Source: Enterospora canceri
Lineage: Eukaryota > Microsporidia > Enterocytozoonidae
Assembly (NCBI GenBank): GCA_002087915.1
Contig: LWDP01000003.1
Location: 1 to 64,000 of the forward strand
DNA: 64,000 nucleotides
Direction: 5' to 3'
Part shown: positions 25,795-35,306 of the stretch, in pieces
Layout: every line of letters begins with the position of its first letter
Position numbering within the stretch: position 1 is the stretch's first letter
The notes under the pieces: model-generated
The model's database searches: none
What the model saw: the letters and a program-made list of their open reading frames with translations, nothing else
What the model was told of the DNA's origin: nothing
Translations under genes and position numbers: made by a program

Positions 25795-27663
25795 ATGAAG
25801 AAAACTTCAACAGTGAAGAAAGATGGAGTATACACAAGTGCACTGTATGAGCAATGTATGGAACGTATCAAGACAAATCCAAAGACGCTATTTGAGCTTT
25901 TAACTGCGAGACTTAGCGCCTTCCCCAAAAAGGACCTATACGGTTCTATTAAGGATGAAAAAGTTTTATACGAATCAACAGAAGAAATATTTAAGAAAAT
26001 CAAGAAAATGGCAGCATTTCTAGGGCAAATCTCATCTAACAATGATTTCATCGGAATATACGCGGTCAATAGGACTGAATGGTGTATCACAGAATACGCA
26101 GGTTATGCTGTGAACTGCCCAAATGTGCCACTTTATTCTACATTCCAGGCAGAAGCAATTAAGTACGTGCTAGAGGAAACTAAGATGCGGATTCTCTTTG
26201 CATCGGATGTGAAAGCAAGGAATCTCTACGAAACAGTGTTGAAAGGAGCGAAGAAGGTCAATCTTAAACACCTGATTCTCTATGATGATGATCAAGAATT
26301 GAGAAATAAGTTCATGAAACTTGGTATAAAAGTGCATAGTTTCAGCAAAATACTGTCAGAGCCAAGTAGAATTGAGAGCAGTGAGACAAATAGCAAGAGA
26401 AGAAGAGCCAAACCAGATGACATTGCAACAATATGTTACACAAGTGGCACTTCTGGAATGCCAAAGGGTGTTGTTCTCACACATGCTGGTTTCTGTGCCC
26501 ATGTTGCTGGCTTCTGTGTTGGATACGATGCGAATATCTACATGTCCAAGGAGAGTGAAATTGCGTACATTTCGTATCTGCCACTTGCTCACATCCTTGA
26601 GCGAATTGTGATCACGGTGGTGATTTCCATAGGCGGGAAAGCAGCCTTTTTCAGGGGCAATCCAAAAACGATACAAAAAGACTACGAAATCATTCGACCA
26701 AACTTCATTGCGGCCGTTCCACGTGTCATGAACCTGTTTGAACAGAAAATCAACGAAGAGGTGTCGAAACTCGGCTGGTTCAAGAAACTCGTTTTCAAAC
26801 TTTGTCTCTGGTACAAAAAGCGCAAGGTTGCGAAAGGCCAGTACAAAAGTTGGCTCGTGGACATGCTCGTGTTCAACAAGGTGAGAGCTAAGTTTGGTGG
26901 CAACTTGGAATACTGTCTCTGTGGAGGTGCTTCAATCAATCCAGAAGTCGTGAAATATCTTCAGGCTGTTTTATGCATGGGAATATTTCAAGGCTACGGA
27001 TTGACTGAAGGACTTGCTGCAAACATCGTGCAACCAACGTCGTGTACGCGACTTGATACGGTTGGTGTTCCATTTCCGTCTTGTAGAATCATTCTCTCGC
27101 CTACTGAAGAGTACACAGAGGAAGATTGTGGCGAACTGCTTCTAAACGGACCATCAATTACAAAAGGCTACTACAATCAGCCAGAAAAGACAAAGGAGGC
27201 CTTTACAGAGATCAATGGCGAACAGTGGCTGAAAACAGGTGACGTCTTCAAATTCAAGGATGATCGATTCTTCTGTATAGGACGAGTGAAAGAGATGCTC
27301 AAGACATCGTATGGAGAGTATATTGTACCAGAACGTGTTGAAAGCGTGTTTCTGGGTGGACCAATTACAGATATTTTTGTTACAGGTACAAAATACTCTG
27401 ATAATCTGATTGCAATTGTTCAGACTGAGGATGAAGAATACAAGAGTGAAGAGAAGATGTTGAGGTATCTGAAGGAGAAAGGTGCTGAATTGTGCGTAAA
27501 AAGGAAAATTAACAAGTATGAAGTGCCAGTTGCAGTGATTGTGATCACAGAATCACTGTTATCTCTCCAAGATGGTAACTTGATTACACCATCATTTAAG
27601 AAAAGAAGAAACAGAATCTATAAGTATTTTGAGAAGGAGATCGACCAGAAAATGAGTAAGTGA
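25795..27663 (+). CDS. FAA1: Long-chain acyl-CoA synthetase
   Basis: This encodes 622 residues of the AMP-forming adenylating family. The P-loop is YTSGTSGMPKG (about residue 215), the linker region has GYGLTEG, and the fatty-acyl signature is around KTGDVFKFKDDRFF...GRVKEML, followed by YGEYIVPERVE. It activates fatty acids with ATP and CoA for lipid synthesis, which fits a parasite that scavenges host lipids. CCCTT directly precedes the ATG. A 21-codon frame with its own CCC motif at 25733 ends across this start codon. Confidence 0.9.
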   Translation: MKKTSTVKKDGVYTSALYEQCMERIKTNPKTLFELLTARLSAFPKKDLYGSIKDEKVLYESTEEIFKKIKKMAAFLGQISSNNDFIGIYAVNRTEWCITEYAGYAVNCPNVPLYSTFQAEAIKYVLEETKMRILFASDVKARNLYETVLKGAKKVNLKHLILYDDDQELRNKFMKLGIKVHSFSKILSEPSRIESSETNSKRRRAKPDDIATICYTSGTSGMPKGVVLTHAGFCAHVAGFCVGYDANIYMSKESEIAYISYLPLAHILERIVITVVISIGGKAAFFRGNPKTIQKDYEIIRPNFIAAVPRVMNLFEQKINEEVSKLGWFKKLVFKLCLWYKKRKVAKGQYKSWLVDMLVFNKVRAKFGGNLEYCLCGGASINPEVVKYLQAVLCMGIFQGYGLTEGLAANIVQPTSCTRLDTVGVPFPSCRIILSPTEEYTEEDCGELLLNGPSITKGYYNQPEKTKEAFTEINGEQWLKTGDVFKFKDDRFFCIGRVKEMLKTSYGEYIVPERVESVFLGGPITDIFVTGTKYSDNLIAIVQTEDEEYKSEEKMLRYLKEKGAELCVKRKINKYEVPVAVIVITESLLSLQDGNLITPSFKKRRNRIYKYFEKEIDQKMSK

Positions 27664-27710
27664 GTTGGAATAAATTAATTTAAGCAAGATATTTTGGAAC
27701 CTGAAATAGA

Positions 27711-28250
27711 ATGGAAGAAAGTAGTACGAAAAAGGAATTTGAAGAATATGCGAAAGAGAGATATTCAAAGCAAATGAATGGGATGTATTTAGTGAAGAAT
27801 AAAGAGCACAATGAATATAGAAATTACGGAAGGAAGATAGATGGCGAACTATATCTCAATTTTGTAGAAATACTTCACATTTTTTGCATGAAATTTCTGC
27901 AAAATGACGTAAACAATAAAATGAGAGTGAAAGAGGTGTTGAAAGAATTGGATTGTGGTGGCAACATGGATATTCTGGCATATTTTGAATTGAAGAATCT
28001 AAAATACAACATTCTTGAGGAAAATGGAGTACCGAACCTATTCACTAAAGTAGCAGATTTCAATAGAAAAACAGCAAAAGGTATTGCTGAGATTCGTTTC
28101 GTAAAGAAGAACGATCGTGTTACACTTGCAAATAAGAGTGTTGTAGATGCAATAACAGGAGATGATGTATTCACCTTTCTCAAATTCACACCAGTTGATG
28201 AATTGGACAAGGTAACTGAAGAATATCTCTATAAGAAGGAGAAAATGTAG
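27711..28250 (+). CDS. Hypothetical protein, possibly tRNA-splicing endonuclease Sen54-like
   Basis: This encodes 179 residues. Two stretches, DGELYLNFVEILHIF and MDILAYFELKNLKYNILEENG, vaguely follow the N-terminal helical domain of Sen2/Sen54-type tRNA endonuclease subunits (a leucine-rich helix, then a Y-x-L-K-x-L-x-Y helix). No catalytic Tyr/His/Lys triad is evident, as expected for Sen54. This is a weak reading. It follows the acyl-CoA synthetase by 47 bp. Confidence 0.5.
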   Translation: MEESSTKKEFEEYAKERYSKQMNGMYLVKNKEHNEYRNYGRKIDGELYLNFVEILHIFCMKFLQNDVNNKMRVKEVLKELDCGGNMDILAYFELKNLKYNILEENGVPNLFTKVADFNRKTAKGIAEIRFVKKNDRVTLANKSVVDAITGDDVFTFLKFTPVDELDKVTEEYLYKKEKM

Positions 28251-28294
28251 TGGTGAATTTGTTTGTTTCAATTTTGTGATATTTATGCCCTAAA

Positions 28295-30115
28295 ATGGAA
28301 GATGAAAAGTTAGAGGTTTCTTACAAACCAATAATTGAGGAAAAAGGCATTTTCTGTCACTTATTAAGCATTAAAACAGGAAATGAGACAGTTAACATTG
28401 TTGTGGATACAGGAATAGGAGGAGATTTCGACTATTCAATATATACAGAAGAAGTAAGGGAAATTATAAACCAGGCAGACTGTATCCTGCTTACATCATT
28501 TGATCAACAGCATTTTGGTGCAATTGGTCTCTTCAAAAAGCAGGTTATTTATTGCACTGTACCAACAGCAATTCTAGGGAAGCTGTTATTGGACAATGCC
28601 AGTGAAAAAGCAAAATGCATCGGATACCAAATAGAAAGTCAAGTTGAATTCAACATGGTCAAATACGCGCAACCATTCACGATAAAAGACGTGGAAATAT
28701 GTGGATTCAACTGTGGAAATATAATAGGAAATGCATTGTATAGGTTAAAGGTGGGAGGAAAAACAGTATCCGTAGGATATGATCTCAACTATAAAAATGA
28801 GAATTCGATTGAAGGGTTCTCTGATTACTACACATCTGACGTATTTATTACGAATACAAGCTATGCAGAATGCAAAGACGAGCTGATTCAGGTCAAAAAC
28901 GAATTCTACAAGCAGTTGATAAGAGGCGTGAAAAACACCATCTTGTTTGTTGTGAATGCAGCACGACTAATCGAATTGTTGCTTACAATAGGAGAAACAG
29001 CATGCGTAGTGACAAACATCAACCTGATGGATCGAGTTAAGTCAATGATTGAGTGGACTGGTGTTGCTGGAAGTGAGGTTGTTGAATTTGATGCTTTCTT
29101 TTGTAAAATTGAACAAATTAACAAGAGGTGTGTTGTAATAATAAGCGACTTCATGAATGATCTGTATATTGGAGCAGTTGCCAACAAGTTCAGCAATATT
29201 GATGTCATTTATTTGAATCAGAATACGACAAAAAAGGAGATTCAGGTTCCATTGTACAATATTTCGTACAAAGTAACCAAAGTGGAACAAGAGGCGGAAA
29301 CAGAGGAGAGTGAGAGTCTTCATGAAATTCAAAATGCCAATTTGCAGTGGTATGAGAGAGGTAATACTGTTTTTGTAGACAAATCAAGTGGTAGAAATTT
29401 CAGATTCAGGAAAATGAGTAGAAAAATAGCAGATTCACCTTATGGGGAAATTGTGAAGTTTGAATTCAGCAAAATGAAGCAACTGGTCAATGAGATCAAA
29501 GAAATAGAAGAAAAGGAAATTGTGACTGAGGAGATAACCAAAGTGGACAAAGAGGTGACAATCAAAAACATCTCACATGGAGTATTCGTAGGCACATCCT
29601 CCTTGAATGGATTAGTGAACATTTTGGATGAAATGGGTGTACAGAAATTACTCATTGTGGAAGACAACCTGATCAATTCTAGGATAATGCAGAGCTATTT
29701 GGGAATCAATAGGAATGAAATGAGCGTGTTGGTGGCAAATGAAACGAATCGATTTCAGTTAAGCACTGTTGGATATAAAACACACAATATCAGTGAAGAT
29801 TCAAAAATACAGTACACATTTGTGAACAATAGGCAGATTGCATTCAATAAGGTGAAGATTGATGAGAGTGGAATTGTTGTGAATGACTTTGAATTCAATA
29901 AGAGATGTTGCATAACAGATGCAACTTTAGTAGAAATCAAGAAAGTGTTCATTGAAACAGGTAGTAGCGTAGAGGAGAATGAGAATGGCTTAGTTTTAGA
30001 TGGAAGGTGCTTGCTTCGAGTAACAGATGGGAATTGGGATGTGGTTTGTGATGATGTTGCTGTTTTGTGTTATGTACGAGAATTGCTTTACAAAAAGTGC
30101 ACCGTAACAAAATGA
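28295..30115 (+). CDS. CFT2: CPSF-100/CFT2-like, inactive metallo-beta-lactamase fold subunit
   Basis: This encodes 606 residues. It has the lactamase/beta-CASP layout: NIVVDTGIGG near residue 35, LLTSFDQQHFGAIG near residue 66, GNIIGNALYRLKVGG near residue 145, and YDLNYKNE. The zinc motif HxHxDH is replaced by SFDQQH, so metal binding and cleavage should be lost, as is known for CPSF-100/Cft2. It is the usual partner of CPSF-73, found here at 15129. CCCTAAA precedes the ATG. Confidence 0.75.
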   Translation: MEDEKLEVSYKPIIEEKGIFCHLLSIKTGNETVNIVVDTGIGGDFDYSIYTEEVREIINQADCILLTSFDQQHFGAIGLFKKQVIYCTVPTAILGKLLLDNASEKAKCIGYQIESQVEFNMVKYAQPFTIKDVEICGFNCGNIIGNALYRLKVGGKTVSVGYDLNYKNENSIEGFSDYYTSDVFITNTSYAECKDELIQVKNEFYKQLIRGVKNTILFVVNAARLIELLLTIGETACVVTNINLMDRVKSMIEWTGVAGSEVVEFDAFFCKIEQINKRCVVIISDFMNDLYIGAVANKFSNIDVIYLNQNTTKKEIQVPLYNISYKVTKVEQEAETEESESLHEIQNANLQWYERGNTVFVDKSSGRNFRFRKMSRKIADSPYGEIVKFEFSKMKQLVNEIKEIEEKEIVTEEITKVDKEVTIKNISHGVFVGTSSLNGLVNILDEMGVQKLLIVEDNLINSRIMQSYLGINRNEMSVLVANETNRFQLSTVGYKTHNISEDSKIQYTFVNNRQIAFNKVKIDESGIVVNDFEFNKRCCITDATLVEIKKVFIETGSSVEENENGLVLDGRCLLRVTDGNWDVVCDDVAVLCYVRELLYKKCTVTK

Positions 30116-30133
30116 CAAAATTTTAGACCAGCA

Positions 30134-31246
30134 ATGACGTCAATGTTCAAAAACAAATACGATGAGAATGATAGGGAACACCGTGTCATCAACGATGATT
30201 GGTTGTTGGAGAGTTATGTCATGCCAACTAGAACTGAATATCAGAGTGTTCATCCACATGGAAATTTTGATATTTTCATGAAAAAGTTCCTTACGGATGG
30301 AATTCTTCAGGCATTCAAAAGATTCTCAAGTAGAGAATGGTTCAAGAAGAGGTATTTAAAGAATGATGAGATCAAGAACGTGACTGAAGCAGATATTGGA
30401 CTGCATGTTGATGATACATCATTCTACAGACAGGTCATTCTCAAATCTGATGGCTACTGGTATTATATTCTTGGTGATAATAGGAATACAAATCAAGATG
30501 ATGAAATCAAGAGATTTGCTGAAACAGAAGGTATTCTGAATGTGTTTGTAAAGCAGAGCGATGAAAGCAATAAGTTTGTGAAAGATTTCCTGATTCGAAC
30601 AGACAGGGAAATGGTGTTGTCCAATTCAAAGACAGTGGCACTCAACTCGTTTGAAGAGACCTACAAAACAGGAATAGGCGAGTTACAGAAAATAGCACGA
30701 GTTCTGGCTAAAATGTACAAAAAGGAGGAATTGATTGAAAGAATCAATGTGACGGACTCTGTGGTTGAATTAACAAGAATATTGAGAAGAGAGATGTTGT
30801 TCTGTACAACTTGCTGTACCAAGAGTGACACACTCATTGAAATGTATGATAGGTGCTCCATGCATAATAGCAGAAGTTTCAGCAAAAGATACCTGGAACT
30901 AATCAGCATGCTCGATGGATACGATTTCAATGGAGTTGATTACGATATTAAGAAGCGCAGTCTATCAAAATACGTGACTGAGGCACGTGGTGAATTTGAG
31001 TGCAATGAATGCAGAAAGAAGTTTGTGAGTTTAGAAGCCATCGAGACACATTTTGAAAACAAACATGCAACGATTCACGAAGCCATTGGAAACAACGTGA
31101 AGGAGTTTGGTGAATTTGTAGCAAATTTGGACTTATTTATGTTGGATTGGATTGAACAGACTTCAAAGAACAAAAAGAGGCCCAAGTGGAGTTACAAGAA
31201 GCTACCGCTGAACACAGTAAAGTACGACATCAAGGATTACTACTAG
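30134..31246 (+). CDS. ARS2/SERRATE-like zinc-finger protein
   Basis: This encodes 370 residues. An N-terminal segment with FKRFSSREWFKKRYL matches the pattern of the ARS2 N-terminal domain, and near residue 295 a C2H2 finger reads CNECRKKFVSLEAIETHFENKH, close to the ARS2 finger in the K-K-F spacing and N-K-H ending. ARS2 (Pir2 in fission yeast) links the nuclear cap-binding complex to RNA processing and decay. The protein is about half the usual length. The identification rests on two motifs only. Confidence 0.55.
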   Translation: MTSMFKNKYDENDREHRVINDDWLLESYVMPTRTEYQSVHPHGNFDIFMKKFLTDGILQAFKRFSSREWFKKRYLKNDEIKNVTEADIGLHVDDTSFYRQVILKSDGYWYYILGDNRNTNQDDEIKRFAETEGILNVFVKQSDESNKFVKDFLIRTDREMVLSNSKTVALNSFEETYKTGIGELQKIARVLAKMYKKEELIERINVTDSVVELTRILRREMLFCTTCCTKSDTLIEMYDRCSMHNSRSFSKRYLELISMLDGYDFNGVDYDIKKRSLSKYVTEARGEFECNECRKKFVSLEAIETHFENKHATIHEAIGNNVKEFGEFVANLDLFMLDWIEQTSKNKKRPKWSYKKLPLNTVKYDIKDYY

Positions 31247-31293
31247 AATGGTTAAACTACAATAGTCAATTTGTATTTGTTTTCATACAACCC

Positions 31294-31767
31294 ATGCCTA
31301 TCGTCCGTTCTACAGCAAACAGGAGAAATAAGCGAACAGCAACCACATTTGTTTCAGAGGAAATGATGGCTGAGATACAGAAAGGTTTAAGGGAACCTGG
31401 AACTCTTTCTGCTCCAGTTGAGTTGATGAATAACAAAGGAGACGTACAGGAAACCAAAATAGAGCATAAGGAAGAACATAATAACGTGAAGAGTATTGTT
31501 TCAGTCTATGAGAAATTGACTGAGATTAAGGTTCCAGAAATGAGAGTAGTTCAGAAGGTGCCAAAAATGGAAATTGGTAAAAGAAACACGAGTGTGCTTG
31601 AGGCATTGGCAAGAGTGAAGATTGGGAGCAGAACTGAACATATTGAGAAGAAAAGAGCAGAACCAAGCAATCTATTTACCAATAACCCATTTCTGATGTT
31701 CGATCGCAATGTAATACGAAAAAACAAGTCAATTGATAAGCACAAAAATGACTATTTTAAATACTAA
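31294..31767 (+). CDS. Basic disordered protein, unknown function
   Basis: This encodes 157 residues, rich in Lys, Glu, Arg and Asn, probably disordered, ending with FTNNPFLMFDRNVIRKN. No family is recognised. An open frame reaches back to 31186, overlapping the previous gene, but ATG 31294 directly follows ACCC and is taken as the start. Confidence 0.5.
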   Translation: MPIVRSTANRRNKRTATTFVSEEMMAEIQKGLREPGTLSAPVELMNNKGDVQETKIEHKEEHNNVKSIVSVYEKLTEIKVPEMRVVQKVPKMEIGKRNTSVLEALARVKIGSRTEHIEKKRAEPSNLFTNNPFLMFDRNVIRKNKSIDKHKNDYFKY

Positions 31768-31825
31768 TGCGCATAATATACAATAAGGTTAAATTTGCAT
31801 GAAATTATGCAAACTTTTGACCCAC

Positions 31826-34123
31826 ATGAATGGAGCATTCCGCAATTCAGTCTATTGCAAGGAATTGTGCAGTTATACGGAGGAGTTTGGCCTGAAGTAC
31901 GTTGATTTGGAGCTGTATTTCACGAAGATTGAAAATGGCCTAGCTCAGGAGATGACTGAGGATGAGCTAGTCGTATTTTGCAGTGAGGTTGCTGCATCCA
32001 TGATAACGATGCACACTGACTACAACAAGCTCGCATCTGTCATTATGATCAGGAACCATCACAAAAACACGTCTGGCTCATTCTCAGAGAAGTTCCTGAG
32101 ACTTCAGAAAGCAAATGGAAATTTCCAGGACAAAATGGTTGAAATTGTCACGAGACTCAAAGACAAGATCGATTCAATCGTTGACTATAGCAGAGACTAC
32201 AACTTTGATTATTTTGGGTTTCTCTCACTCAGAAAGACGTACCTGATGAAAATCGATAACAAAATTGTTGAAAGCCCACAGGACGTCTACATGCGCCTGT
32301 CTCTTCAAATTCACCAGGACGACCTTGATGGAATCAAAGAGACGTACATGTTGCTGGCTCAACAATACTACACACATGCAACACCATCACTCTACAACAG
32401 CTGTTGCAAACTGAATCAGATGGCTTCTTGTTTTCTACTAGCAATTAAAGATGACTCAGTTGAAGGAATCTTTGAGACAATTCTGGAGGCAGCCACTATC
32501 CGAAAAGTGAGTGGTGGCCTAGGAATAAATATGACAACATTGCGATGCAATCACAGCAAACTGAAGACGACTGGTGGAGAATCAAAGGGAATCATTCCAA
32601 TAATCAAGCTCATTTCTGATTCAGTGAAATACCTGAATAAGAACGAGGCCAAAAGAAGCTCAGCCTGTGCATTCTATCTTGAGCCATGGCACAAGGACGT
32701 CTTTGACTTCCTAGACATCCGCAAGAACACAGGCAACGAGGAGAATCGTGCTAGAGACTCATTCACTGCACTATGGATCAATGACATCTTTATGCGCAGA
32801 GTTGAAAGTGGTGCAAATTGGTCACTTTTTGATCCAAAGGAGGCCATTGGTCTCGTCGATGCCTACGGTGACGATTTCACCAAACTGTACGAGCACTACG
32901 AGACTGTTCTAGAACACAGGTCCATTCCTGCCCAGACACTCTGGCGTGAAATCATCTGTGCCCAAATTGAGACTGGTACGCCCTACATGCTGTACAAAGA
33001 CGCCTGTAACAGAAACAGCAACCAGAACAACCTTGGAACCATCAAATGCTCCAATCTCTGTGGTGAGATCCTTGAATACTCAGATAGCAGCACCACGGCT
33101 GTCTGTAACCTGGCATCGATTTGTCTTCCAAAATTCGTCAAGGAGTCCCCAAGTGGAACGAGATTCTTTGATTTCCACCTTCTTCACCGTGTTGCCAGAA
33201 TAGTCGCCAGAAACCTGAATAGTCTGATTGATACGTCACATTATCCAACAGAAACAACCAGGAAGTCGAATATGGAGACCAGGCCACTTGGAATTGGAAT
33301 TCAGGGACTCGCTGACACATTCTTCATGATGAAATACCCGTATGAATCTGAGGATGCATCGAAATTGAATCGGGTGATTTTTGAGACGATCTACCACGCT
33401 GCAATCGAGGTCTCGTGCGACCTGTCTCTTTTCTCTGGGCCGTATCCAGCATTCAGTGGCTCCTTCTACTCCCAGGGCGTATTCCATTTTGAAAAATACA
33501 AGCCAGCTGGAGTTGAACTCTCTGGTCTCTGGAATTGGGATGAACTCAGAAAGGGCGTAATTCAATTTGGATTGAGAAACTCGCTATTTACGGCGTGCAT
33601 GCCCACAGCAACCACTGCCCAAATCTGTGGAAACAGCGAGTGCATGGAGCCAATTCAGTCGAACATCTTCACAAGACGAACATTTGCAGGTGATTTCCAG
33701 GTCGTGAATCGATTTCTGATGGATGATCTGATTCGATTGGGACTGTGGTCGAATGAGATGAGGCAGCTGATTATCGAGTACGATGGATCCATCCAGTCGA
33801 TTCCTGTGATTCCTGATCAAATCAAACAGCTCTACAAGACAGTTTGGGAGATCAAAATGAAGCGTGTTCTGGAAATGGCTGATGACAGACAGGCGTTCCT
33901 TGATCAGACACAGTCATTGAATCTCTTCGTAAAGCAGCCAACTTACGGAATACTCAGCTCAATGCACTTCTACGGCTGGAAACTTGGCCTCAAAACAGGA
34001 ATGTACTACCTGAGAACATGTCCAGTGGCATCAGCCATCAAGTTTACGGTTGATAAGGAGCTCATAACGAAGGCAATCAGCTCAATGAAGGAGGAGGAAG
34101 AGTGCGAGGACTGCACGTGCTAG
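31826..34123 (+). CDS. RNR1: Ribonucleotide reductase large subunit, divergent
   Basis: This encodes 765 residues. Class I reductase residues are kept: the substrate cysteine in ASCFLL, the NLCGE active-site Asn-Cys-Glu, the second cysteine in VCNLAS, the radical-path tyrosines in MYYLRT, and a C-terminal cysteine cluster (CEDCTC). The start of the ATP-cone, normally containing V-x-K-R-D-G, is absent. Two specificity loops also differ: AKRSSACA where GGNKRPGA is usual, and TTGGESKG for the G-T-N-G-x-S-N-G loop. Regulation by dNTPs may therefore be altered. ATG 31826 follows CCCAC; the frame extends to 31799 without restoring the missing part. Confidence 0.92.
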   Translation: MNGAFRNSVYCKELCSYTEEFGLKYVDLELYFTKIENGLAQEMTEDELVVFCSEVAASMITMHTDYNKLASVIMIRNHHKNTSGSFSEKFLRLQKANGNFQDKMVEIVTRLKDKIDSIVDYSRDYNFDYFGFLSLRKTYLMKIDNKIVESPQDVYMRLSLQIHQDDLDGIKETYMLLAQQYYTHATPSLYNSCCKLNQMASCFLLAIKDDSVEGIFETILEAATIRKVSGGLGINMTTLRCNHSKLKTTGGESKGIIPIIKLISDSVKYLNKNEAKRSSACAFYLEPWHKDVFDFLDIRKNTGNEENRARDSFTALWINDIFMRRVESGANWSLFDPKEAIGLVDAYGDDFTKLYEHYETVLEHRSIPAQTLWREIICAQIETGTPYMLYKDACNRNSNQNNLGTIKCSNLCGEILEYSDSSTTAVCNLASICLPKFVKESPSGTRFFDFHLLHRVARIVARNLNSLIDTSHYPTETTRKSNMETRPLGIGIQGLADTFFMMKYPYESEDASKLNRVIFETIYHAAIEVSCDLSLFSGPYPAFSGSFYSQGVFHFEKYKPAGVELSGLWNWDELRKGVIQFGLRNSLFTACMPTATTAQICGNSECMEPIQSNIFTRRTFAGDFQVVNRFLMDDLIRLGLWSNEMRQLIIEYDGSIQSIPVIPDQIKQLYKTVWEIKMKRVLEMADDRQAFLDQTQSLNLFVKQPTYGILSSMHFYGWKLGLKTGMYYLRTCPVASAIKFTVDKELITKAISSMKEEEECEDCTC

Positions 34124-34143
34124 CACTTTTGTTGTCTAGCACT

Positions 34144-35232
34144 TTATTTCCTGTTTGCCTCTCTCTTTTTGTAGTTTGAAATGGCCAATTCCACGTCTCG
34201 TGGATTGAGCTGTTTTGTACCACGACGAGCTGAAATGGCACAGGCCTCGTTTACAATCGCATGCATCGCATTGTCCAATTCCATTGCAACAAATTCAACG
34301 TTGCTTAGAATCGGATGCATCTTCACATCCTGGTTGATTTCGAAGACGTCTTCAATTGGCGTCCTGTTTGATTTGTTTCGTTCCACGGCGTAGGCGAATG
34401 AGACAGTGGCCTTTCCGCCTACGAATTTGTTGGCGTAGACCTTTGGACCAGCTGCCCTGGGCGTAGACGGCATCGCTGGTGATTTCGGCTGAGGCGTCCT
34501 GATTCGACTGATTTGAATTGGTGAGTTCTCGTCGATGAAGTTGTTTCGTTTCTTCGTGTCACCGTCAACCAGCTCCTGTGGCCGTCTCTGTTGGCCCAGA
34601 ATCCGCCCAGTCTCAGATGTGCGTGTGTTAGTCCGCATCTCACTCTTTCTATCAAATAAGTCTCTTCCAAATGTCTCTGGGTCTATCATCAGGTTGTCTC
34701 TATTCATTTCAACAGTTCTATTTCCATAGGGCATTTTTGGAGTGACCTGGCTGAAGTTACCAGGATTTGGATTCGTTTTGTATTGGGGTGATTGGCCATT
34801 CTTCATCCGATGCTGCTGGGCATCGAAGGTGTTTAGCACGTCCTCTAAGTCACTTTTGTATGCACTATTCTGCGTATACATTCTATTGACGTTGATATTG
34901 CCTGTGTTAAGTGGACTCTGCTTGTTTTTGAGCATGTTTATGCAATATTTGACATAATCTTCTACAATAAACATCCCAGGTGTGTTCTTTCTTGGTCTAA
35001 TGAATCTATCGTGGCTCTTAATGAAGTTTCTCAGCTTCTCATTCATGTGTCTCTCAATCTGCATCTCCTCCTGGTTCAGTCTACGAAGCTGTTTCACTTT
35101 CTCAATTTGACTAGTCTTTTGCAATAAATCATCAAAATACTTCTTGGCCATTCTTCCTTGCCGTATGAACTCGTCTATTGCCTCCCGTGGTGGCTTCTCA
35201 GACGGATCATTCCTGAACTCCTCGCTGAACAT
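34144..35232 (-). CDS. Histone-fold protein, TAF12-like
   Basis: This encodes 362 residues. The last ~60 form a histone fold (VEFVAMELDNAMHAIVNEAC, then RRGTKQLNPRDVELAI) whose order fits TAF12, the histone-fold partner of TAF4. The central region is low-complexity, rich in Asn, Pro, Gln and Arg; the N-terminus is helical and charged. ATG 35232 is preceded by ACCCATCG; frames continue to an ATG at 35265 and a GTG at 35277. Other histone-fold TAFs or negative cofactor 2 subunits cannot be excluded. Confidence 0.5.
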   Translation of the reverse strand: MFSEEFRNDPSEKPPREAIDEFIRQGRMAKKYFDDLLQKTSQIEKVKQLRRLNQEEMQIERHMNEKLRNFIKSHDRFIRPRKNTPGMFIVEDYVKYCINMLKNKQSPLNTGNINVNRMYTQNSAYKSDLEDVLNTFDAQQHRMKNGQSPQYKTNPNPGNFSQVTPKMPYGNRTVEMNRDNLMIDPETFGRDLFDRKSEMRTNTRTSETGRILGQQRRPQELVDGDTKKRNNFIDENSPIQISRIRTPQPKSPAMPSTPRAAGPKVYANKFVGGKATVSFAYAVERNKSNRTPIEDVFEINQDVKMHPILSNVEFVAMELDNAMHAIVNEACAISARRGTKQLNPRDVELAISNYKKREANRK

Positions 35233-35306
35233 CGATGGGTTACAATTTTCTACTGAAACTGTCATTCGATAAAACACTCCTTAACAAAAATTGTTTGTTT
35301 TAGCCC

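Noticed and set aside
25650..26090. 146-codon minus-strand frame between MSH6 and the acyl-CoA synthetase
   Set aside because: Overlaps the 5' end of the synthetase antisense and lacks a CCC motif or any recognisable domain.
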